In this document: piece after piece, positions 36,951 to 46,700 of the stretch
How the letters are laid out: the number at the start of each line of letters is the position of its first letter
Numbering within the stretch: position 1 is the stretch's first letter
Assembly (NCBI GenBank): GCA_020137815.1
Contig: CM035356.1
Span: 5,033,253 to 5,097,252, forward strand
Reading direction: 5' to 3'
Source of the DNA: Hormiphora californensis
Taxonomy: Eukaryota; Ctenophora; Tentaculata; Cydippida; Pleurobrachiidae
DNA length: 64,000 nt
The notes under the pieces: generated by a model
The model's database searches: none
Told to the model about the DNA's origin: nothing
Seen by the model: only the letters and a program-made list of their open reading frames with translations
Made by a program: the position numbers and the translations under genes

Positions 36951-37735
36951 ACTATTGCGGGGTAATTACTTGCCATACGGCGGAGGTGGCCCTTTGTTAT
37001 GGCCCAGAACTGCCCTACCTTAATAGTGGGACCCTTATGATGTGGTTTTGTGGAATTCCCCGGCCGTAGCGATTCTTGCCCTGTGGTTTGCTACTTCTTT
37101 CAGATCGGGATGGTTGGGGATGGTTTATTCGAATAGGTTACTTCTGTATACTAATTTGGAGAATTTGTGCAGATCCAGTGTGTTGCTGGGAGTGAGAATG
37201 TTGTTGATGATATCTTGGTAGTCGAGTTTGTATCGTAGCTCATCTAGGTCTGGGCAGTGGAGGAGCTGCAAAGGTAGTATGTGGCAAAAATTTGGGCAGA
37301 GGTTCCCCAGGGGAATAACCCCTATTTTTGCGAGAGAAGGTAACCTCCGTCCGACCAATATGGGATGTTGGACAGGAGGGCTGTTTTAAAGGCTACAGCT
37401 GCCGGGTGATTACAAATCATGGGTTGCCATAATTGAGGGAGGCTAGTTCTCTGGCGTAGAATTTACCCCCATAATTAAATGGGAGACAGCCGAAGGGTCA
37501 TCAGGCATGCCTAGTAGGCAGAGGCCCTCGCTGATTACAAATCATGGGTTGCCATGTGTAACAAGGTTACTGGCTGGGGTGAGATTATCAGTTCAACCGG
37601 GATCCTCACTAAGACTCAGCCCGACGACCGACCGACAAATGATCGATCAACGACTGATATCAATCGTCAACCAACCGCTCATCAATCGACCGCCGAACCA
37701 AATCCCAGCAGGGACCAGCCGCACTGCAAGAGCTC
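36950..37735. repeat. Direct repeat copy A containing a LINE tail fragment
   Basis: Shares a GGGGTAATTACTTGCCATAC start and the whole 37267-37729 stretch with the copy at 37846-38579, with about 97% identity by eye. On the minus strand 37358-37125 encodes LLHCPDLDELRYKL, a His/Cys pattern seen at LINE RT C-termini, so the unit is probably derived from a retrotransposon. Confidence 0.75.
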
Positions 37736-37845
37736 GGTGCCATAGTTGAGTTCGGCAAGGTCTCTGGCAAAGTTTACTCCTCAAGATTGGGGAGAGAGCC
37801 GGTGTGATTTGACCGTAATCACTGGACCATCAGCCAACCAGGTCC

Positions 37846-38579
37846 ACGGCGGGGTAATTACTTGCCATACGGCGGAGGTGGCCATTTGTTTGGCCCAGAC
37901 CTGCCCTACCACTTTTGGGTCCCTTATTGCGTTGTTATAGAAGAAAAATCCCCCATAAGTAGCGTTGCCCTATAGTTTGCCACTTGTTCCAGGTCGGGAT
38001 AGTTAGGGATGGTTTAATCGAATAGGTTACTTTTGGCTATTAGTTTGGAGAATTTTACCAAATCAAGTGTGTTGCTTGATCTGTTTGTTAGTGAGAAGGA
38101 TTGTTCTAGATATATTGCAAAGGTAGTATGTGGCAAAAATTTGGGCAGAGGTTCCCCAGGGGAAAAACCCCTATTTTTGCGAGAGAAGGTAACCTCCGTC
38201 CGACCAATATGGGATGTTGGACAGGAGGGCTGTTTTAAAGGCTACAGCTGACGGGTGATTACAAATCATGGGTTGCCATAATTGAGGGAGGCTAGTTCTC
38301 TGGCGTAGAATTTACCCCCATAATTAAATGGGAGACAGCCGAAGGGTCATCAGGCATGCCTAGTAGGCAGAGGCCCTCGGTGATTACGAATCATGGGTTG
38401 CCATGTGTAACAAGGTTACTGGCTGGGGTGAGATTATCAGTTCAACCGGGATCCTCACTAAGACTCAGCCCGACGACCGACCGACAAACGATCGATTAAC
38501 GACTGATATCAATCGTCAACCAACCGCTCATCAATCGACCGCCGAACCAAATCCCAGCAGGGACCAGCCGCACTGCAAG
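37846..38579. repeat. Direct repeat copy B
   Basis: Second copy of the block at 36950-37735, offset about 850-890 bp. It has lost part of the LINE-like segment (replaced around 38040-38110). Both copies end at AGCCGCACTGCAAG. Confidence 0.8.
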
Positions 38580-39092
38580 TAGGGCGTGGTGGCAATGGTA
38601 GCGAGAGACAGCAGACAGGACGACTCGACCCGACCATTTGAAATCCCAAGCCAGAGCGTAACGAACGGCCCTAACCCGTCTCATAGCGTAGAGAGAGCCT
38701 CTCTATGCTAACATGGGGTTGACATACACTACATGCCCCTCTACGTTGGTGCATGCGGGGCCGGGGCTGCAGCGCTTTCCAATTTCCAGGATGGCCGAGG
38801 TGGGGCAAAGGTGTACAGTTGAAAAATGGATGAAAGCAAAAGTTTCAAAAACGAACACCAACACCGATTGGCGTTTGAAATCACTTTTCAACAACCGAAG
38901 AGAAGGCAGAAGCTGCCGACGAGAGAAAGAAAACTGAAAAGCGAAGAGAGAAAGCAAAGCAAAATTTTAGATTTAAAAAAAAAAAGTATTTAGATGGCAC
39001 GATGCGCGCGCTGCGTTAAACGTAGCGCGCTTAAAATCTTTGCGATGCGATGCATGGATGAAAAATAGACACAGCACACAAGACACAGCACA

Positions 39093-40467
39093 CAAGAAAT
39101 CTGAAGTTCAAATGGGGATATGTTCAGAGAACAGTTCCAGACATTGGAACGCTCTTCAAGCCCCTGGAGGACATTATTAGACACGAGCTGATCCCGGTTC
39201 TACTAGGCACCCACGTAAATGATCAGCAACGCTGCTTGTTGGCTCTACCGGTCAGAATGGGCGGACTAGGTTTGGACAACCCTGTCGAAACTGCGAACCA
39301 TGCTTACACCCACTCCAGATTTTGCACAGAACCGTTGGTCAACCACTTACTGTCTGAAGAAATCCATGATCATGCAGTTGTCGCTCGACTAGACAAAGCC
39401 GTTTCTGAGAAGATTACAGAGTGTGAGCTAGCCACCAAAACCAGACATCAAGCAAACTTCAAGATCATCCACACAATGATGGATAGTTACGGCCAGCGTC
39501 TTCTAGCTCTCAACACTGAACCAGGAGCATCCTCATGGCTAACAGCTCGGCCAATCGATAGTCTTGGTTACGAACTCACGAAGCAGGAATTCCATGACGC
39601 TATGCGCCTAAGATTCGGACTTCACTTCCCTGATCTTAACCTCCGATGTGCATGCGGTAAGGACAACGATGTAAACCACGCCCTCAGTTGTGCCAAAGGA
39701 GGATACACTATCATGAGACACGACAAGATCCGAGACGCTACAGCTGAAATTCTCAGCTATGCAGGTGTGAAAGGAGTAGAGACTGAACGACTCCTGCAAC
39801 CTTGTGATGACTTTGCCGAAAGGCTCCCACATTGGACAAATCAAGATAGGGATGCCCGTATGGACATTGTCGGAACCGGATTGTGGCAGCCCGAACAACT
39901 GAACTTCTTCGATGTCAGAGTTGTCCATGCCAATTCTGCATCATATCTCTCAACACCTCCAACATCTCTGTACAGAGACCATGAACAGAGGAAGAAGAGA
40001 AGCTACATGAGGAGAGTACAGATGGTGGAAGGGGGCTCATTCACCCCTCTGATAATGTCAACTACAGGAGGACTCGGAGACGAATTCATGAAAACCCTGA
40101 AGAAAGCTGCCTCAAGGATTGAGGAAAAACACGGAGAAAGATATCCAGAGGTAATGGCTACAATAAAGCAAAAGTTGAGATTCTCCATCCTTAGGTCAAC
40201 TTTGAGGAGCTTGAGAGGTTGTAGGGTACCCATAAGAACACCAACACTGGACAATTTTGACTTCAACCTTTGAAATGTCATTAGTGATGAGAGACTATTT
40301 TTATATTATTTATCAATTTTTTAGTGTGTAGGCGTTTGATTAAGTTTTTTTTCTGCACAACCCACACAGGGACCATATGATGACTTGATTCACACCTCAC
40401 CGTGTCTAGTGGCTGCTCTGCACCGTTTCACCCCTGAGGTCCCTAGTGGGTTGTGTTTATATAAATC
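39093..40467 (+). mobile_element. 5'-truncated R2-like non-LTR retrotransposon
   Basis: Only the 3' end of an ORF (thumb, zinc finger, nuclease) plus a 3' UTR is present. Flanking copies of GACACAGCACA (39082-39092, with an extra copy at 39068, and 40468-40478) look like an 11-bp target-site duplication. Truncation at the 5' end with a target duplication is what target-primed reverse transcription leaves. Confidence 0.7.
39236..40273 (+). CDS. R2-like retrotransposon C-terminus: CCHC finger and restriction-like endonuclease
   Basis: 345 open codons; the frame is also open upstream to about 39100 (FKWGYVQRTVPDIG), so the listed Met is internal. After a post-RT region (LPVRMGGLGLDNPVETA) comes a C-x-C-x7-H-x4-C zinc motif (CACGKDNDVNHALSC). 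A PD-(D/E)XK-type nuclease core follows: RDARMDIVGTGLW then FFDVRV. Zinc finger plus restriction-like nuclease after the RT is the architecture of R2-group LINEs. The RT itself is absent, so the copy is dead even though the frame is open. The nuclease assignment rests on motif pattern only. Confidence 0.75.
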   Translation: MLALPVRMGGLGLDNPVETANHAYTHSRFCTEPLVNHLLSEEIHDHAVVARLDKAVSEKITECELATKTRHQANFKIIHTMMDSYGQRLLALNTEPGASSWLTARPIDSLGYELTKQEFHDAMRLRFGLHFPDLNLRCACGKDNDVNHALSCAKGGYTIMRHDKIRDATAEILSYAGVKGVETERLLQPCDDFAERLPHWTNQDRDARMDIVGTGLWQPEQLNFFDVRVVHANSASYLSTPPTSLYRDHEQRKKRSYMRRVQMVEGGSFTPLIMSTTGGLGDEFMKTLKKAASRIEEKHGERYPEVMATIKQKLRFSILRSTLRSLRGCRVPIRTPTLDNFDFNL

Positions 40468-40681
40468 GACACAGCACAGACGTTTTTTGGATTTCATTTG
40501 TATTTTTGAAATTTAGGCTCTTCTTCGCCGTTCGCGCCCTCACGTCCTCTAACCTCCTCTAGTCGTCTATGACTAATGGCATAGGCCATGCAAACTATTT
40601 GGTACAAATAAGTTTACAACTTTTTCAGTTTTTAACTTTTTTCCAGGGTTTCGACGCTCAACGGAGTGCGGTTTCCCCGTC

Positions 40682-42532
40682 TTGGGTACCCATTCTAAAC
40701 ATAAAATGTTTCCTTTAGGATGCTCAATGGTTGAATATGTTCTTTGTTTGTTCCTGAGCCTCACATCACTCGCCCTCACCTCCGAACTCTACCCCTATCT
40801 TGACCGGGATGCAATACCAACCCATGAGGCCCCAGGAGGCTATGAGTCATTTGAGGTTGCCCAACAAAACAGTGCAACTTCTCCCCCAACTGTCAAGATA
40901 TTTACTGACGATGTAGCTGGTTCAAATCCACACCGGTTCGCTTATGGCCACATGGCAGTGATATCCAACCCTCGTGATACACTCTCAATCTATGAACCGA
41001 GTGGTAACGACTCGTGCACTGCTCAACCTTGGACGAAACAGCGACTGTTGACGAAAACCGCTGCTACTCATAACTGTATTTACGCTACGAACGGCGGATT
41101 TTTCAACACTACAACGGGAAACTGTCTTGGTAACATGGTCAGCGAGGGGAGGTTGGTTGTGAATGGACAAGGAATCATGAATCCAAATTTTGGTGTTCTG
41201 AAAAATGGGACGATAGTTGTAGGATACCTGTCTGAAGAACATGTCCTGGGCTGGGATTTCCAAACTCTCGTCCAAGGAATTATTTGGTTGGTTCGAGATA
41301 GCAGGAACCATGTTGAAGAGTCGATTGAAATAGAGAGCGGGGACATGCAGACAACTGGCAATCTAGAGGGTTTTGTGAGTGTCGTCTCTGCTCGAACCGC
41401 TATCGGCCACGATAAGGATGGCAATGTGCTATTGTTACATGTGGAGGGCAAGACTTGGTCCCGGGGAATTAACTTGCGTGAATTCGCTGATTTGTTGGTT
41501 GTGCACGGGTTTGTTAATGCTGTTAATCTGGATGGTGGGAGCAGTGCTACAGTTGCATATAACACTACCCTGATCAACTACCCCTCGGAGCATTGTCCAA
41601 CAGAGGGAGGTGCGTACAGGTGTGAGCGGGCTCTCTCCTCCATCCTATGTGTGCACGCTGAGTGTGAGTGTGAACATGGGACATGTGTACATAACGTGTG
41701 TGAGTGTGATGAAGGGTGGCAGGGAACTAGTTGTTCAGACCCCATAACATGTCCTCTAGACTGCTCTGAACACGGGGTGTGTACTACCCAGGGATGTTTG
41801 TGTAACCCTGGTTACCTCGGATCAGGATGCCAGGTCACCTGCCCAGAAGGATCCTTTGGGGAAGAGTGTGGCAGGGAGTGTAACTGCGTGTACGGGAGTT
41901 GTGATGCTGTCCACGGAGCCTGCACCTGTTTTGCGGGTTGGACGGGTGTTAACTGTAACTCAGCGTGCCCCAATAATACCTGGGGCCGGGAGTGCAAGCA
42001 GGCGTGTACAGCGTGCAGTGAGCACGGTGTATGCGACCCTAAGACAGGAGAGTGCCTGTGTGCAGCAAGCTGGCAGGGCAAGATCTGCCAAGTATACCGG
42101 GGAACATATCACTTTATAAACGGGTTACCATCGCGGGATTTCGGGATTCTAGCTGTTCTCATTGCTCTGGTTGCCATTGTGCTAGTGTCCATGAGCGTTA
42201 ATGTGTATTACTGCCTCAAGTACAAGAACTATAAAAAATCCCGGAGATCTCGGGGAGGGGCCAGCAGTAGAAACCACAACACTAACTCAACCTCCCGCTC
42301 CCCTAAACTACCATCCGTGTCATTGTCCCCTTTGGAACACACCAAGCGGCAGATACCGATCTTTAGAGAGCTGCAGAATGGGGGACAGCACGCAGGTAGG
42401 GAGGTGATGGAATCTGCTAATGGGGGTCAACACACAGGGAGGGAGGTGCTGGAAATGATTGAGAGAGTACAAAATGAACAAGATAGTGAGGGGAGTGATG
42501 CTGCAGATACTACGGCACTTCTTAAAACTTAA
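40682..42532 (+). CDS. NAGPA: NAGPA-like uncovering enzyme, single exon
   Basis: 616 residues without an intron. A hydrophobic signal segment lies at about 17-34 (VLCLFLSLTSLA). The phosphodiester glycosidase domain (about 70-330) shows ATNGGFFNTTTGNCLGN and NLDGGSSATVAYN, the two conserved blocks of this family. EGF-like Cys repeats follow (about 325-480), then one membrane span (about 485-507, ILAVLIALVAIVLVSMS) and a basic, then Ser-rich cytoplasmic tail. NAGPA removes the GlcNAc cap from lysosomal enzymes in the trans-Golgi, exposing mannose 6-phosphate. The tail has two near-identical NGGQHxGREV repeats and differs from the vertebrate tail that I recall. At 616 residues it is longer than human NAGPA (about 515). 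Two later Met (9, 16) could also be starts. Confidence 0.92.
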   Translation: MGTHSKHKMFPLGCSMVEYVLCLFLSLTSLALTSELYPYLDRDAIPTHEAPGGYESFEVAQQNSATSPPTVKIFTDDVAGSNPHRFAYGHMAVISNPRDTLSIYEPSGNDSCTAQPWTKQRLLTKTAATHNCIYATNGGFFNTTTGNCLGNMVSEGRLVVNGQGIMNPNFGVLKNGTIVVGYLSEEHVLGWDFQTLVQGIIWLVRDSRNHVEESIEIESGDMQTTGNLEGFVSVVSARTAIGHDKDGNVLLLHVEGKTWSRGINLREFADLLVVHGFVNAVNLDGGSSATVAYNTTLINYPSEHCPTEGGAYRCERALSSILCVHAECECEHGTCVHNVCECDEGWQGTSCSDPITCPLDCSEHGVCTTQGCLCNPGYLGSGCQVTCPEGSFGEECGRECNCVYGSCDAVHGACTCFAGWTGVNCNSACPNNTWGRECKQACTACSEHGVCDPKTGECLCAASWQGKICQVYRGTYHFINGLPSRDFGILAVLIALVAIVLVSMSVNVYYCLKYKNYKKSRRSRGGASSRNHNTNSTSRSPKLPSVSLSPLEHTKRQIPIFRELQNGGQHAGREVMESANGGQHTGREVLEMIERVQNEQDSEGSDAADTTALLKT

Positions 42533-42557
42533 AACTTGTTGAAACATTGCAGGGGGT

Positions 42558-42786
42558 AAAGTCGGATTTTTTAATCAAGGGACAGGGGGGTCTTATTGAC
42601 CTTATTTCAAACGCACATATCTCCGGTTTCTGATGAGATAGAGACTTGACTTGGTTGGGAAGATCATGCCAAGTTCTTTATAACCTCCAAATTTCAAATC
42701 TTTATCTTATCAGGAACTGGAGATATGCAAGTTTGAAATAACGTCAAAAAGACCCCCCCTGTCCCTTGATTAAAAAATTCGACTTT
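42558..42786. mobile_element. Short foldback element downstream of NAGPA
   Basis: Imperfect inverted repeat from AAAGTCGGATTTTTTAATCA to its complement, starting 25 bp after the NAGPA stop. It contains ATATCTCCGGTTTCTGATGA, shared almost exactly with the foldback in the cathepsin intron. Confidence 0.8.
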
Positions 42787-43059
42787 GGATCAAGGGAGGG
42801 TCGATCAAGTGAAAACTGAAGTGTTTTATGTGTTTTATGTGATTGTTTTTGTGACCTAACTTGTGACTTGTGATGTGTATTTCGTGAGATCAGAGTGCCC
42901 CAAAATTTAATAATTTGATGTTTCTCTAATTCGAGTTTTATCGGCGATATAGTTATCAAACGAGACTCTACTGTGAGTTGTCTCATATATCTGCAATCTC
43001 TACACTCCCCCGAATTGTCTACATATTCCCTGCGTGTAGATCTGGTTTGCATTATAGAG

Positions 43060-43090
43060 AAAGAGTGAGTGAGAGAGAGAGTGAGAGAGA

Positions 43091-43158
<68 letters not shown>

Positions 43159-43195
43159 TAGAAACAGAAACAGAGACAGAGACAGAGACAATCAA
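43060..43195. repeat. (GA)n then (CAGAGA)n microsatellite
   Basis: GA repeats grading into GACAGA/AAACAGA units between NAGPA and the next gene. Confidence 0.9.
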
Positions 43196-43732
43196 GATGG
43201 TCACCCTTCGTTGAAATTTCTCCTCAACATATGCAACGTGTGTTGTATCATGTGATGTGTGTGTAACGTGATAGCACTAAGCACTGAGAAGTATAGTACA
43301 CAAGCTCAGCTGACTCAATTGACTGCCCATATTCCTCAAATATTTCAAGAAGAAGTCCTTCTGTTAGAGAGGGGAGTCACTGAGGGAGAAGAGAGGGGGA
43401 CACAATCCCTTCCAGCCTGAGAAGAGAGGGGGACAGAATCCCTTCCAGCCAGAGAAAAGACCACACATGTATGAGTGTCTTTGGAATTTTTACCTCTAAA
43501 TTATTACAGAGAGATTGTTGATGAACTCCATGATTGTAGACGTGTGTTTCTCTTTATGGCAAAACTTTTTGTTTTATTATACAGCTCCAACATCTCCCAC
43601 ATTGTATTGTTCATACTACTGCAACAGCACAACTCCCACACCGGCCTCTCCTTTTCACAACATTCTCCCCTCATTCCCTCTCACTTCTTGTCTCCCCCTT
43701 TATCATTCTCCCCTCTATTTATCTGTAGCACC

Positions 43733-46700
43733 ATGGAGAACGGTACAGCCCCACCACCGCGGCCACCCCACCCGATTCTACAATCCCTCAGTCAGCCCCA
43801 TCACGTCCAGGCACTGGACAGGTTCTTGGATATCTCTAGACTTCTCTCTGAGGTTGAAACTGTGATGGGGGACCCCATACCTACCTTCAGATATACATGG
43901 TAATGTATAGCGGGGGGACAGTTATATTAGTTTGGAAAACATCTGGCTATACAGGGTGTCCCATATATTCTGTGGGTCGGTTGGCGAGCTGTCACGCAAA
44001 AACGGTGATAGTTGTGTGAAAACAAACTACGGGAGTGTGCTGGATTAATTCCTTCCTAACTGATGGCTTTGTTTTTAAATTAAATTTCAAAAGTTCATTT
44101 TTCATGAATGAACATTCCTGTCATTCATTCGTGAATTCAGAAATATTGTTTACCTTGAGTAAAAAACTTTTCTTTGGCTCGAAATTATCTTTCCAATGAG
44201 CACCATAAAAATCAAATTGAAGCACCGGATCGCATTGCAGGTGAGAAATGCAAATGCATGATTTTGGCCATTCCTGCGACTTTCAATCAGCTGTATCACC
44301 GCTACTTTCAGTTCAATCCTTTTAAAAGTTTGGGTGAACATTGGTGAAGATAAGATCTTTGCTCACAAGAAAAATCAAGGTCAAAACTCAAAGTTCATTT
44401 TTCATTTTTGGTAGTTCATTCCACTCATTCAGGAAAAAACATCCCTAAAGTGACGAAAAGGTTTGGGTTTTGTATGGCCCATGTCCTGAAACGACAGAGA
44501 GGTGTAAAAACGTGTGTCCGGGCTAGTTAGTGGGTGTCCATGTGATCATTATGATATATGACACCTTCGCTGAGCCATAATTAAGAGATTTTCTCAAATT
44601 CAAACATGGGATACGAGTATTCTGCGATTGGTATCGTGCACCAATAACAAGAGATCCCATAGCACCTCAAAAATTATGATTAGCTAAATGAAATGAGTTG
44701 ATTTACGATTGAAAAGATTAAAACCAATGTAAAGTCGGACTAAGCGAACATTTTCAAGCGTGAATCAACTCATTTCATTTAGCTAATCATAATTTTTGAG
44801 GTGCTATGGGATCTCTTGTTATTGGTGCACGATACCAATCGCAGAATACTCGTACCCCATGTTTGAATTTGAGAAAATCTCTTAATTATGGCTCAGCAAA
44901 GGTGTCAGATATCATAATGATCACATGGACACCCAATAACTAGCCCGGAAACACGTTTTTACACCTCTCTGTCGTTTCAGGACATGGGCCATACAAAACC
45001 CAAACCTTTTCGTCACTTTAGGGATGTTTTTTCCTGAATGAGTGGAATGAACTACCAAAAATGAAAAATGAACTTTGAGTTTTGACCTTGATTTTTCTTG
45101 TGAGCAAAGATCTTATCTTCACCAATGTTCACCCAAACTTTTAAAAGGATTGAACAAAAAGTAGCGGTGATACAGCTGATTGAAAGTCGCAGGAATGGCC
45201 AAAATCATGCATTTGCATTTTCTCACCTGCAATGCGATCCGGTGCTTCAATTTGATTTTTATGGTGCTCATTGAAAAGGTAATTTCGAGCCAAAGAAAAG
45301 TTTTTTACTCAAGGTAAACAATATTTCTGAATTCACGAATGAATGACAGGAATGTTCATTCATGAAAAATGAACTTTTGAAATTTAATTTAAAAACAAAG
45401 CCATCAGTTAGGAAGGAATTAATCCAGCACACTCCCGTAGTTTGTTTTCACACAACTATCACCGTTTTTGCGTGACAGCTCGCCAACCGACCCACAGAAT
45501 ATATGGGACACCCTGTATGTAGCGGCAAAATATCATAAAGCTGTCATTTTCTACGTCCCAATTTTCCCAGGAATTCTGAAGCTACAAGTATACCGGGGGA
45601 AGATGCTGTACTAATTGACCGGGGTTAGTATTGCTGTGACACAAAGTACTTGACCTCTTAGCTATCCCGTATATATTGAGTTGCGGCCGAAATATAATAT
45701 ATATACCACGCCCCAAGGAGCTCCTTTCCCCCGAAGGCCGAAACTGGCCAAATTTGGCCACCCTGTTGGATGACTTAAAAACTAGAAATATTAGTAACAA
45801 CACTTCTCGATTGCTATAAAACTTTGTATTTAGATTACAAGTTGGAGGAGAAGCACATCTATGATACCAGTGAACTGACAGAGGATAATATGTGGTTAAA
45901 AGACATAGTACTCTCTGACAGGTAATTTATGGAGGAACAGGGACACACACAGGTAACAGGAACCGACCGAAACAAGTAAACAACCAATCAGAACTCGTTA
46001 TTTAGGTCACGTGACTGGTTATCAGCCAATCAGGGACCAGTATTTCCTGATTCGGTCGGTTCCTGTAAGGTAACATGGAGCTGGAGGGAGGGGTGGTCCC
46101 AGCACTCCAGGAGCTGGGGGAGTGACGGAGGGAGGTTTCTAGTCTAGCTCTCTTTCCCCCCTCTCTCATCCTCTCCAAGTTATCTCCATTTGTTCTCCAA
46201 CAACAACAGTACAATCTGTACAAGCTAGAGCTCTCCTGCACTAATGTACATCACACTAAGGACTATAATGTCGGGGCAATTCAGAATACCCCTATTCTCT
46301 CAACTATTCCAGTTTTCTATGACCTTGGTCGACCCCCTCACCCCGTCCCCCTCTAACTCCCTCTGACCCCCCCCCCTCTTACCTCACCCCTCTCTTTTTA
46401 ACAGTTCGGATAGCTCTGACGAGGAAGAAATGAATCACGACGAGATGAGGAGGATGTTAAGAAAGTACAAACAAATGAAGAAGATAAGAGAGAAGACGAG
46501 ACATCAACCTGTTTCCTACACAGGATATAGTACCTCAATTCTAGCATACAGTGATACCCCCTTCCAGCTAGGTGAGAATCAGGAACCGACCAAATCAGGA
46601 AATACTGGTCCCTGATTGGCTGATAACCAGTCACGTGACCTAAATAACGAGTTCTGATTGGTTATTTACTTGTTTCGGTCAGTTCCTGGTGAGAATAATA

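Noticed and set aside
38713-38937. 74-codon ORF upstream of the R2-like fragment
   Set aside because: No motif, no continuity with the retrotransposon frame, and an antisense ORF of similar length.
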